DNA of 22,953 nucleotides from a virus: IMG/VR virus record IMGVR_UViG_3300009703_000113, positions 1 to 22,953 of that record, one strand, 5' to 3'. A program made the translations under genes and the position numbers. Below the pieces are notes generated by a model. The model made no database searches. It had not been told where the DNA came from and saw only the letters and a list, made by a program, of their open reading frames with translations. Below are positions 1-6,862 of this stretch, in pieces (within the stretch, counting starts at the first letter, position 1; each line of letters starts with the position of its first letter).

Positions 1-1421
1 AATTGAGCTCTCGAAGCAATTGAGATAGCTTTCTCAAGTACCATGAAGAGTCTGCGAACATTGATACGATCAAATGCAGATGCTTTAGCCTGAGCAGTTT
101 TATCACCCCATAGTAGTGTTCCCATTCCCGGAAATGTTACTACTGGATTGATACGGCCTTTATATAAAGTATCCCTTTGAGTCTTAGTTGGATTAAAGGC
201 TAACTTAATAGAACCTTTAATATTACCACGACTCATTCCAGCTGGAGAGAACCAAGGATCTGCTGCATCATCTGTAGAAGCACAAGTTCCAGCAATATCA
301 CCGTTTAATGGTACCCATACATAATTATCATTATATGTATCATACATATATTTCCAACCAGAATCAAATACAGAATAACTAGATGAATTAAATCCAGTTG
401 AGACATTATTGAAATAATCAGTCACATTAGTTGTTTGTGTTGCAGAGTTAGAAACCCCAACAACATCTGATATCAACGGTGAAATAAATGCTAGGCAATC
501 TTTACGAGTTGCTGCAACATCAAGACAATCTTTAGCAAATGTTAAATCTGCATCACCTGATATTAATAAATTAAGATCAACTGTATCAGCATCATTAAAT
601 TCGTCTAATGCTTCAGATCTATCACCAGTAGTAACAGTTCCATCAACACCATTAGCTAACGATAATGAGTAAGCTGCTTCTGTACCAAGATATGCAGCAC
701 TAGCAATAGCTGAGCCCCAAGCAGTTCCGCTTGTTGCTGTAGGATGATCCATCCAGTGAACATATCTAGATGAACGGAATAGAACATCTTTATAATACAT
801 GCCTTCGCCTGTAATAGACTTAACATCATATGATTTTGAAGCAATAAATGTTTCTAATACAGTTCCAGCAACACCAGTGATACCACCATCTTCATCAGAA
901 ACGACTATATAAACCTCATCATCAGCACCACCAAGACCGAGAGCATAATCTGTTGTACCCGGTTTTATATCAAATAAAGCCTCATGTGCCCATCCAGAAA
1001 ATGCTCCCCCTGAAGGACATACATCTACTTTAAGACTGTTTCCCCATACTCCTGGGGTTTTTGCTGCAAAATCGCCAACTGCGGTTAATGTAGTATTTTC
1101 CCAAATATCATCATTCTTAATCAATATACCCGCTGTTCCCGATGCGTTGAGCGCGGCAGATTCATCAATTGCACGAACTACTTTCAGTGTGCCTGAATAT
1201 TTTAAAAAGTTTGCGGCTGTCCACCAAGATGCAGAGTTAGAACTATTTGGCTTACCAAAATTATCTACCAATTCAGCTTCGGTCGAAACTGTTACGATGG
1301 TGTCACAGGGGCCTTTATCAGCCACTATAACAATACCACCAATTGATGTAGATACATTTGGAATTATAGTTGTTAAATCTTTCTCTTGGACTAATACGCC
1401 GGGACTAACTTGAAAAGCCAT
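1..1421 (-). CDS. 18: Contractile tail sheath protein, gp18-like (C-terminus off the left edge)
   Basis: This gene reads leftwards and is open across the whole left end, so it has no stop in the window. The visible part is 473 codons; T4 gp18 is about 659 residues, so the C-terminal domain is missing. The protein begins MAFQVSPGVLVQEKDLT, the usual sheath start with an SPGV motif and an acidic patch. Near the left edge it has FPGMGTLLWGDKTAQ followed by AFDRINVRRLFMVLEKAI, which matches the conserved sheath-family core (G-x-x-x-W-G-x-x-T, then NVRRL). The sheath polymerises around the tail tube and contracts to drive infection. The start at 1421 is preceded by AAAGGAGAAAACT, a good ribosome binding site, and a minus-strand TATAAATA box lies 78 nt upstream. 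It is transcribed away from every other gene in the window. Identification is from recognised family motifs. Confidence 0.95.
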   Translation of the reverse strand, partial: MAFQVSPGVLVQEKDLTTIIPNVSTSIGGIVIVADKGPCDTIVTVSTEAELVDNFGKPNSSNSASWWTAANFLKYSGTLKVVRAIDESAALNASGTAGILIKNDDIWENTTLTAVGDFAAKTPGVWGNSLKVDVCPSGGAFSGWAHEALFDIKPGTTDYALGLGGADDEVYIVVSDEDGGITGVAGTVLETFIASKSYDVKSITGEGMYYKDVLFRSSRYVHWMDHPTATSGTAWGSAIASAAYLGTEAAYSLSLANGVDGTVTTGDRSEALDEFNDADTVDLNLLISGDADLTFAKDCLDVAATRKDCLAFISPLISDVVGVSNSATQTTNVTDYFNNVSTGFNSSSYSVFDSGWKYMYDTYNDNYVWVPLNGDIAGTCASTDDAADPWFSPAGMSRGNIKGSIKLAFNPTKTQRDTLYKGRINPVVTFPGMGTLLWGDKTAQAKASAFDRINVRRLFMVLEKAISIASRAQ

Positions 1422-1491
1422 AGTTTTCTCCTTTGTGTGTTATTTAATCCCATTATATAGTTTTTTCATCACATTCATTATATTTCATTAA

Positions 1492-1499
1492 TATTTATA
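1492..1499 (-). promoter_or_regulatory. T4-type late promoter for the tail sheath gene
   Basis: Read on the minus strand this is an exact TATAAATA, the T4 late promoter -10 box used by the gp55-type late sigma factor. Its first base lies 78 nt upstream of the sheath ATG. It faces away from the plus-strand late box at 1531-1538, making a divergent late control region. AT-only octamers do arise by chance in such a genome, but this one is intergenic and correctly oriented. Confidence 0.75.
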
Positions 1500-1530
1500 A
1501 AATAAGTGTTTTATTATCGTCTACTATCAT

Positions 1531-1538
1531 TATAAATA
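1531..1538 (+). promoter_or_regulatory. T4-type late promoter for the decarboxylase gene
   Basis: Exact TATAAATA in the divergent gap, 75 nt before the ATG at 1606. It suggests that the ThDP enzyme downstream is expressed late, together with virion genes. No sigma70-like -35 element accompanies it, as expected of T4-type late promoters. Confidence 0.72.
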
Positions 1539-1593
1539 CGATAAAGAAGTTCCACACGTGAGTGTCGATTAAATAATATTTAATAATTTAATG

Positions 1594-1601
1594 AAAGGTG
1601 A
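1594..1601 (+). promoter_or_regulatory. Ribosome binding site that decides the start of the decarboxylase
   Basis: AAAGGTGA lies 4 nt before the ATG at 1606, at usable spacing. The earlier in-frame ATG at 1591 is preceded only by A/T sequence with no Shine-Dalgarno match, so the start at 1606 is preferred. Confidence 0.65.
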
Positions 1602-1605
1602 ATAT

Positions 1606-3285
1606 ATGAATTTAGGACATTTTTTAATTAAGCAACTCAGATTGTATGGTGCGGAACACATATTTGGTATTCCGGGCGATTACACTCTAAATTTTATGAG
1701 AGAGATAGAACAAAATCCCGGAATAGAATATGTTGGGGTTTCGAGAGAGGATTCGGCTGGGTATGCTGCTGATGCTTATGGTAGACTCCGTGGATGTGGT
1801 GCAGTATGTATTACCTATTCTGTAGGTGCAATGAATATTATGAATGCTGTGGCAGGGGCATATGCAGAAAAATCCCCTATGGTGGTTCTTGTTGGTAAAC
1901 CCAGTGAAGAAGATCTCAAGATAAACCCCAATCGACATCATACTATCTCTACCGGCAATACACAAAAAGAAATCTTTTCAAATATAACATGCAATGCTTA
2001 TACCTTAGATTCTGAGGATATGTTCGTCAATATGGCAGTGATTCATCTTGCCCTGAATCAAATGAGAATGCATTCACGACCAGTATATATTGAATTTTCG
2101 AATAAAGATATAATGCGAAGCGTTGATCATTATCTCTCTAAGTTCTATGCGGTATATGGTAGGGATGTACCCTATAACCACAAACCACAAATCCTAGACC
2201 TTCCCTATGAGGGACTTGATAAATTTGTCCATGCAAAGAATAGAGTTCTTATTATTGGGCACGAAGTGTTTAGGAATACATTAGAAGATCAAATTCTTGA
2301 GTTCTCTAAAAAATTAAATATACCAATTTTCACAACTCTCCTTGGCAAGTCTACTATATCAGAATTTGAACAAAATTGTCTTGGTTGTGTTTCTGAACTA
2401 TTTTCTGATATCTCTATTATCAATAAAATAAAAGAATCTGACTGTATTGTAACACTTGGTATGGTTAACACAGATGTAGAATCATTTTCTTGGAATGCTG
2501 ATATATCTATTAATATGGACGATGGTATTAGATTCAATAACGATTATATAAAAGAATTAAAGACTTCAAATTCGGGGTTCCTCGAATTGGTTAGTTCTTT
2601 TATATCAAAATTTGAAGATATAGAGGCACAAGATTCAGCGGTTCTTGACGAATGGAAAGAAATTGTAGATTCTACTAAGAGCACTAAAGTTGAGGTTGAT
2701 TCTACCGAGGTTTCTAGTCCGATTAAACTCGAATGTGTGTTCGATTTAATTGGGAAGACTGTGACAGATGATCATATAATCATATCCGATATAGGGGAAT
2801 CTTTATTTGGTATGATTGATATTCCAGTAAGGAAGGGTCAATTCCTTTGCATGGCGTATTATACTTCCATGTCGTTCTCGGTTCCCGGCGCAATTGGGGT
2901 TAAGTATGCCAAACCGAATAAAAGACCAGTCATTATTGTTGGGGATGGTGCATTCCAAATGACAGGATCTGAATTCTCAACACATATTCGTAATAATTTA
3001 AACACTATTGTAATTATATTGAACAACAGGGGATATTCAACTGAAAAAGCTATTATGGAAGGCGAATTTAATGATATACATAATTGGAGCTATGAAAAAA
3101 TTACGGATCTCACGAATGGGGGCGTTGGTGTACACGTACAGGATTCGACGAAGTTTAAGGAGGTATTTGAAATGGCGATAGCAGATGAATCCGAATCCTA
3201 TGTATTGAACGTTGAGATAGATCCAGAAGAACAATCTGCTCCAATGAAAAATATAATCCAAAAACTATGTATAGATAAACTGTGA
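1606..3285 (+). CDS. ThDP-dependent 2-keto-acid decarboxylase (pyruvate/indolepyruvate decarboxylase family)
   Basis: A 559-residue protein from the preferred start (564 from the ATG at 1591). Family length is about 540-570, so it looks complete. Domains in order are PYR (about 1-170), central (about 195-340) and PP (about 375-540). Counting from 1606, the residues that define the decarboxylase family are present: Asp25 in IPGDY, Glu48 in REDSAGYAAD, the His111-His112 pair, the ThDP/Mg motif GDG at 446-448 ending in NN at 473-474, and Glu480 in GYSTE. The HH pair and the final Glu set these enzymes apart from acetolactate synthases. The family removes CO2 from a 2-keto acid to give an aldehyde, in the cytoplasm. 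The substrate cannot be told from sequence. The gene follows a late promoter and the next ORF starts 5 nt after its stop. It has no structural role that I know of, so it is probably an auxiliary metabolic gene. Confidence 0.88.
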   Translation: MNLGHFLIKQLRLYGAEHIFGIPGDYTLNFMREIEQNPGIEYVGVSREDSAGYAADAYGRLRGCGAVCITYSVGAMNIMNAVAGAYAEKSPMVVLVGKPSEEDLKINPNRHHTISTGNTQKEIFSNITCNAYTLDSEDMFVNMAVIHLALNQMRMHSRPVYIEFSNKDIMRSVDHYLSKFYAVYGRDVPYNHKPQILDLPYEGLDKFVHAKNRVLIIGHEVFRNTLEDQILEFSKKLNIPIFTTLLGKSTISEFEQNCLGCVSELFSDISIINKIKESDCIVTLGMVNTDVESFSWNADISINMDDGIRFNNDYIKELKTSNSGFLELVSSFISKFEDIEAQDSAVLDEWKEIVDSTKSTKVEVDSTEVSSPIKLECVFDLIGKTVTDDHIIISDIGESLFGMIDIPVRKGQFLCMAYYTSMSFSVPGAIGVKYAKPNKRPVIIVGDGAFQMTGSEFSTHIRNNLNTIVIILNNRGYSTEKAIMEGEFNDIHNWSYEKITDLTNGGVGVHVQDSTKFKEVFEMAIADESESYVLNVEIDPEEQSAPMKNIIQKLCIDKL

Positions 3286-3289
3286 TGCA

Positions 3290-3859
3290 ATGGGAAGACC
3301 GAGAACATGGACCGTATATTACACATTTAATTCTGAGGGAATAATATATAACATATTTTACACCAAAGACGAAAACCATGATAAGAGGGTAAGAAAATAC
3401 AAATCCGGATTAACAAATTCTGAGGCTATTCTCTTAGTCAAAATAATGAAAAATAAGTATGGTATAGATTCTATAGATATAAATGAATCTATACCAGACA
3501 AACTTAAATATCTGAAGCTACCTCCCCTGAGTCATAAATCTAGGTTAACCACATCATGGAACAAAGGTCTGAGGACTGGAGGATCTTACAAATCATCAAC
3601 AACAAAAGCTAATAACAGAATTAAAACTAAAAAAGAAATTTGGTTAAATAATACATTCACAAATAAATCTTGTGTATTTTGTCATGAATCGGAAATAGTT
3701 TGTCTAAGATATTATCCGAAAGGAAGGGAGATTATCAGAATAAATAATAATTTAGGTATAACACAAAGGAGATGTAGATTGATCGAGTTAATCGAGAATC
3801 AAGATGTCGTTTGCCTTAACTGCGAAAGTAAATTGAATATAGGACTCGAATTAATTTGA
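3290..3859 (+). CDS. Degenerate HNH/zinc-ribbon protein
   Basis: 189 residues, basic in the first two thirds. The C-terminal third has CVFC (128-131) and CLNC (175-178), spaced as in the zinc-binding frame of HNH endonucleases, with the typical helix LIELIENQDVVC before the second pair. The catalytic histidines are absent: the usual H-H after the first pair reads RYYP, and the usual C-H-x-x-x-H end reads CESKLNIG. A stretch around residues 88-110 (SWNKGLRTGG and a Lys/Thr-rich tail) recalls the DNA-binding modules of homing endonucleases. It may be a homing-nuclease relic or a zinc-binding DNA-binding protein. The start lies 5 nt after the decarboxylase stop with no good ribosome binding site, so translation is probably coupled. 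Domain assignment is moderate; cleavage activity is doubtful. Confidence 0.6.
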   Translation: MGRPRTWTVYYTFNSEGIIYNIFYTKDENHDKRVRKYKSGLTNSEAILLVKIMKNKYGIDSIDINESIPDKLKYLKLPPLSHKSRLTTSWNKGLRTGGSYKSSTTKANNRIKTKKEIWLNNTFTNKSCVFCHESEIVCLRYYPKGREIIRINNNLGITQRRCRLIELIENQDVVCLNCESKLNIGLELI

Positions 3860-3866
3860 AAAAAGG

Positions 3867-3895
3867 TTTACTTTTCGACGAAATTGTTGTATAAT
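3867..3895 (+). promoter_or_regulatory. Early promoter (host sigma70 type)
   Basis: The -35 element TTTACT (3867-3872, within GTTTACTTT) and the -10 element TATAAT (3890-3895) are separated by exactly 17 nt. GTTTAC is the -35 form common among T4 early promoters. It lies just after the HNH-like ORF and just before two tiny ORFs and the dehydrogenase, so those genes are probably expressed early. The promoter at 5164-5192 has the same elements and spacing. Confidence 0.82.
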
Positions 3896-3926
3896 ATAAG
3901 TATAAATTGTTTAGATGAGATAAATT

Positions 3927-4043
3927 ATGTTGATAAATTTTACTAAATCTGGAATAAAAATATCCCTCGAAAAAGATATTTCGGTATACATATTATATAC
4001 TATCATGATTTTTGGTATGACTATAAAGAGTATTATTTCTTAA
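3927..4043 (+). CDS. Tiny hypothetical protein (38 aa), possibly membrane-associated
   Basis: This ORF begins MLINFTKSGIKISLEKD and has a hydrophobic run at about residues 18-32 (ISVYILYTIMIFGM), which could be one short membrane segment. It starts about 30 nt downstream of the early promoter -10 box. The ribosome binding site is weak (GATGAGATAAATT). T4-like phages often have such small early ORFs just after promoters, but this one rests only on position and an open frame. No family is recognised. Confidence 0.4.
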   Translation: MLINFTKSGIKISLEKDISVYILYTIMIFGMTIKSIIS

Positions 4044-4066
4044 AAATCATAGCTCAGGAGTTAAAA

Positions 4067-4213
4067 ATGAATACAGATAAAAGTTATACATTACTTACAC
4101 CTAAAGTACCAAAGAAAAAAATCAAGAATCAAGTCGAAGATTCTAAAAAAAGACATTTAAATGATGCCACCCCTGAAGAATGGGATAGGGTGACGAAATC
4201 AACGAAAAAATAA
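4067..4213 (+). CDS. Small basic hypothetical protein (48 aa)
   Basis: The protein begins MNTDKSYTLLTPKVPKKK and is rich in Lys, with charged stretches and a conserved-looking end (ATPEEWDRVTKSTKK). The ATG has a good ribosome binding site (CAGGAG, 6 nt upstream). It lies 23 nt after the 38-aa ORF and 13 nt before the dehydrogenase, so it fits a single early operon. The strong binding site and tight packing make it a likely gene. Its basic charge could suit nucleic-acid or polymerase binding, but I recognise no family. Confidence 0.6.
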   Translation: MNTDKSYTLLTPKVPKKKIKNQVEDSKKRHLNDATPEEWDRVTKSTKK

Positions 4214-4226
4214 TGGACGGTGAATT

Positions 4227-5135
4227 ATGAAATCATTTTTAAATAAACGTGTTATTATATCGGGGGGATCTAGAGGTATAGGTCTCTCCATTGCTAAAAA
4301 ACTAGCAGGGCATGGTGCTAAGGTAGCAATCCTAGCAAAAACTGCAAAATATCATCCATCGCTTCCTGGAACTATATATACTGCCGCAAAGGAGATAGAA
4401 GAGGCAGGAGGAGAAGTACTTCCTCTTGTTACCGATGTTCGAAAGGAGGATGAGGTTCTTTCGGCGGTGGATGCTACTGTTGCCGCCTTTGGTGGTATCG
4501 ATATTCTTATTAACAATGCAGGTTATGTTAATCTTACCCCGACGATGCGAGTTGGAATGAAACAATTTGATTTAATGTTCGCAGTCAATGTGCGCGGTAC
4601 GTTTCTTCTTTCAAAGGCATGTATACCACATCTCAAGGAAGGTGATAACCCTCATATTCTTAATATATGCCCTCCCCTAGATATGAAAGCTAAATGGTTT
4701 TCGACAGCTCTACCTTATTCATTATCTAAATTTGGTATGTCTCAATGTGTTCTAGGTATGGCAGAGGAATTCAGATCTCTTGGTATTGGGGTAAATGGAC
4801 TATGGCCACATTCCCTTGTAGCAACTGCAGCAATTTCTAATGTGGTTGGTGGAATAATTTCCCTGAAACATTGTAGGGATGTATCAATTATGGCGGATGC
4901 CGCAGAGGCGATTCTATCTCGAGATTCGAAGAAGTTCACTGGGGGGTTTCACATTGATGATGTACTTCTAAGATCAGAAGGGGTCGTGGATTTCGAGCGT
5001 TATAGAATAGATGCAGAACAGGATCTATGGTCTGATTATTTCATTCCAGATGATACGCCTCAGATTGAACCAATGGAATTTCCTGATATCCCACAGAATT
5101 ACGGAAAAGTAGCACATAAAAACGCTATGACATGA
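4227..5135 (+). CDS. Short-chain dehydrogenase/reductase, HSDL2-like family
   Basis: 302 residues with a Rossmann fold. The nucleotide-binding motif reads SGGSRGIG (12-19), NNAG is at 96-99, and the catalytic pair Y164-x-x-x-K168 is present. Several blocks match the hydroxysteroid dehydrogenase-like 2 (HSDL2) branch: AKTAKYHPSLPGTIYTAAKE, then HILN-x-x-PPL, YSLSKFGMSQCVLGMAEEF and GVNGLWP. Human HSDL2 carries an extra C-terminal SCP2 domain that is absent here, as in bacterial single-domain members. The family's Ser in LSPPL is Cys148 here, which may alter catalysis. The C-terminal tail from about 255 is acidic and Pro-rich. The enzyme is cytoplasmic and NAD(P)-dependent; its substrate is unknown. 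The gene follows the early promoter at 3867 and two small ORFs, so it is probably expressed earlier than the decarboxylase. Confidence 0.88.
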   Translation: MKSFLNKRVIISGGSRGIGLSIAKKLAGHGAKVAILAKTAKYHPSLPGTIYTAAKEIEEAGGEVLPLVTDVRKEDEVLSAVDATVAAFGGIDILINNAGYVNLTPTMRVGMKQFDLMFAVNVRGTFLLSKACIPHLKEGDNPHILNICPPLDMKAKWFSTALPYSLSKFGMSQCVLGMAEEFRSLGIGVNGLWPHSLVATAAISNVVGGIISLKHCRDVSIMADAAEAILSRDSKKFTGGFHIDDVLLRSEGVVDFERYRIDAEQDLWSDYFIPDDTPQIEPMEFPDIPQNYGKVAHKNAMT

Positions 5136-5159
5136 AATAAATTGAAATAAATTGAAATA
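5134..5159 (+). repeat. Short tandem repeat after the dehydrogenase stop
   Basis: The 10-nt unit GAAATAAATT occurs twice in direct succession and a third copy begins (GAAATA). It starts at the dehydrogenase stop and ends just before the second early promoter. It may be simple slippage in AT-rich DNA. Its A-rich phasing could act as an UP-like element for the promoter, but that is only a suggestion. Confidence 0.45.
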
Positions 5160-5163
5160 GTTG

Positions 5164-5192
5164 TTTACTTTCCTGCACCAGTATGGTATAAT
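5164..5192 (+). promoter_or_regulatory. Early promoter (host sigma70 type)
   Basis: TTTACT (5164-5169, within GTTTACTTT) and TATAAT (5187-5192) are separated by 17 nt, the same layout as at 3867-3895. The stretch before the -10 includes TATGG. It is followed within 35 nt by a small ORF with a strong ribosome binding site and serves the gene set 5225-6821. Confidence 0.85.
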
Positions 5193-5224
5193 GTAACCAT
5201 AGATTAATTAAATGGAGAAGGAAT

Positions 5225-5311
5225 ATGACTACTCGAGAAAAAATCCAACATGATGCTGCTGTTGCTCTTTGGCTTAAAGACCACGATGCTCTCGTAAAAA
5301 CCTGCTACTAA
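5225..5311 (+). CDS. Very small hypothetical protein (28 aa)
   Basis: The peptide begins MTTREKIQHDAAVALWLKD and ends KTCY. It is the first ORF after the second early promoter and has a strong ribosome binding site (GGAGAAGGAAT). It is followed by a 22-nt gap and another ORF with its own binding site. The strong initiation signal in a promoter-proximal position supports a translated micro-protein. It could instead be a leader peptide for the genes behind it. No family is recognised. Confidence 0.5.
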   Translation: MTTREKIQHDAAVALWLKDHDALVKTCY

Positions 5312-5333
5312 ACTTTCGCGAAGGAAATATATT

Positions 5334-5561
5334 ATGAATGAATTGACTACAACTAATCTAATTAAAATGAATTTTACCCAACACCTAGATGTCCACAATC
5401 AAGTTCTTGATTCTGATGCATTTTGGGTTACCCTTGACGAACTTTCTTTAACAGACGATCAACCATATGATGATACTATGGTTGATGATGTTGCTGATAT
5501 CTATCCAGAAGTCTTAGATGCTAAAATAGATTTTGCTGAAGATATGAAGGAGATGTTATGA
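5334..5561 (+). CDS. Small acidic hypothetical protein (75 aa)
   Basis: 75 residues, strongly acidic from residue 24 on, with repeated Asp pairs (DDQPYDDTMVDDVADIYPE). No Cys, signal peptide or membrane segment is visible. The ATG is preceded by GAAGGAAATATATT, a reasonable binding site. The stop overlaps the next start (ATGA), so the two are translationally coupled. Small acidic early phage proteins often bind and alter host enzymes or mimic DNA; this is only a family-level guess. I do not recognise it. Confidence 0.7.
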   Translation: MNELTTTNLIKMNFTQHLDVHNQVLDSDAFWVTLDELSLTDDQPYDDTMVDDVADIYPEVLDAKIDFAEDMKEML

Positions 5562-5776
5562 GTTTATTTGATAGTAATACAGGTCTCATCCACATGGATT
5601 TAGCTTCAATTGAACCTAAACAAGAACGAGCAGGGATCGAAGCAACTTATATAGACGACTCCCCCTGTAAGACATGTTCGAGAAGAGCTAATTGCATGGT
5701 TGAATGCGAGGATTTTGAGAAATACGTTGATCCTCTAAAATATGCTCGAAAAATGAAAAAAATGGGAGGATTATAA
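5558..5776 (+). CDS. Small four-cysteine (metal-binding-like) hypothetical protein (72 aa)
   Basis: 72 residues, starting inside the stop of the previous ORF (ATGA). A tight cluster C37-x2-C40-x5-C46-x3-C50 sits mid-protein and is followed by EDFEKYV. Four cysteines at such spacing usually bind zinc or an Fe-S cluster. The N-terminus is acidic to neutral and the C-terminus basic (KYARKMKKMGG). It sits in the early operon just before the 347-aa protein with a 1-nt gap. A DNA-binding or regulatory role would fit an early position but is inferred. No named family is recognised. Confidence 0.75.
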   Translation: MSLFDSNTGLIHMDLASIEPKQERAGIEATYIDDSPCKTCSRRANCMVECEDFEKYVDPLKYARKMKKMGGL

Positions 5777-5777
5777 T

Positions 5778-6821
5778 ATGTCCAATAAAGAAAAAATAAG
5801 AGCTAAATGGTCTACTGAGTTAATTGAACCGGATTTACCGAAAGATTACGGGAAATACGATGTGATCAAGGCTCTTGCCTGGTATAATATCATGACTGAC
5901 TCTAAAACCTGTGCAGGATATGTTAATTCATATCTCAAGAAAAGAAAAATTTTAAAGGTCATAACCCCTCAGAATTCTATACAAACGGCTGCTGCTGTGG
6001 CAAGACTCATTGATCGGAATCAAATTACAGATTCCAAAAACTTGGAGTGGATGGAAGATTGGGTATCCCAATTGAACGATAAGGTTATTGTCCCCAAGGA
6101 TCCAAATAAAAAAGTTATTTCAGTTGCTGAAGCTACTGCAAATAAATTGAATTTCTTTCTTGAAGGTCTAGATAATGCTGTGGATGACTACATTTTCAAT
6201 TCAGATTTTAAAATGAAATTCTCGACAGAAAAATATTTAGCTAATAACAATGTTAAGTATGGGATGCTCAAACACATCGATAAATGGGCCTCAGACTTCC
6301 GTGACGAGATTATTTTAAGTAAGACGGATAAAGACCTTAAAGAAGGATATTCGAACTTTACAACACCCCAGAAGAACAAAATCATCAAATTCCTGAATAC
6401 CATGATAGAAGGAGTGGGAATCTATGGTGTTGCTATTAAACCGGAGAGAGTTAAAAAAATTAAATCTCCTTCGAAGATTGTCTCAAAATTAAAATATGCA
6501 AAATCATTTCCAGAGCTTAAACTCAAATCAGAAGATCCGCAAGGGCTAATCGGATCAAAAGAGGTTTGGGTATATAATACTAAAACCAAAATCCTTGGAT
6601 ATTATACATCCCTTGATGGAATGACTGTCACTGGAACAACTCTCCGGGGGTTTGATTTTTCAGAGCAAAGACGCTTAAGGAAACCAGAAGAACAACTCAA
6701 ACTCCTGACCAATACGAGAAAAGGGCAATGGATCAAGAAATTCACTACCCTAGCCAAGACCGTTAGAACTAGTGGAAACGGTAGATTTAATGATGCGACA
6801 ATTATCCTTAAGGTTTTCTAA
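5778..6821 (+). CDS. Conserved-looking hypothetical protein (347 aa)
   Basis: 347 residues, Lys-rich and basic, with no signal peptide or membrane segment. The N-terminal 200 residues look helical (DVIKALAWYNIMTD; a TCAGYVNSYLKKRK block near 43-57). After a basic linker (KPERVKKIKSPSK, 221-233) the C-terminal part reads KEVWVYNTKTKILGYYTS (261-278), then GTTLRGFDF and RRLRKPEEQLKLL, looking like a small beta-rich domain. From memory this C-terminal pattern occurs in hypothetical proteins of T4-like cyanophages; I could not check. It is the last gene of the second early operon and ends 7 nt before the late promoter of the hub gene. The basic charge fits nucleic-acid binding, but no function is assigned. 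A GGAGG binding site precedes the ATG. Confidence 0.85.
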   Translation: MSNKEKIRAKWSTELIEPDLPKDYGKYDVIKALAWYNIMTDSKTCAGYVNSYLKKRKILKVITPQNSIQTAAAVARLIDRNQITDSKNLEWMEDWVSQLNDKVIVPKDPNKKVISVAEATANKLNFFLEGLDNAVDDYIFNSDFKMKFSTEKYLANNNVKYGMLKHIDKWASDFRDEIILSKTDKDLKEGYSNFTTPQKNKIIKFLNTMIEGVGIYGVAIKPERVKKIKSPSKIVSKLKYAKSFPELKLKSEDPQGLIGSKEVWVYNTKTKILGYYTSLDGMTVTGTTLRGFDFSEQRRLRKPEEQLKLLTNTRKGQWIKKFTTLAKTVRTSGNGRFNDATIILKVF

Positions 6822-6835
6822 TAACCATATAAATA
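6819..6835 (+). promoter_or_regulatory. T4-type late promoter for the gp5-like hub operon, with shared upstream element
   Basis: TATAAATA at 6828-6835 lies 35 nt before the ATG of the hub gene. The 10-nt TAATAACCAT (6819-6828) that runs into it is repeated at the gp25 promoter (9578-9587). The gap between the hypothetical gene and the hub gene is only 41 nt, so the box is unlikely to be there by chance. Confidence 0.82.
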
Positions 6836-6862
6836 ACTATATTACTATAATATAATGTTTAC

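Noticed and set aside
656-844. Minus-strand ORF of 62 codons
   Set aside because: It is an alternate frame inside the sheath gene on the same strand and has no recognisable content.
1147-1413. Plus-strand ORF of 88 codons
   Set aside because: It lies antisense within the tail sheath gene, has no ribosome binding site, and its sequence is the reverse reading of conserved sheath codons.
1591-1605. Upstream ATG adding five residues to the decarboxylase
   Set aside because: No Shine-Dalgarno precedes it, while the next ATG at 1606 has AAAGGTGA at good spacing.
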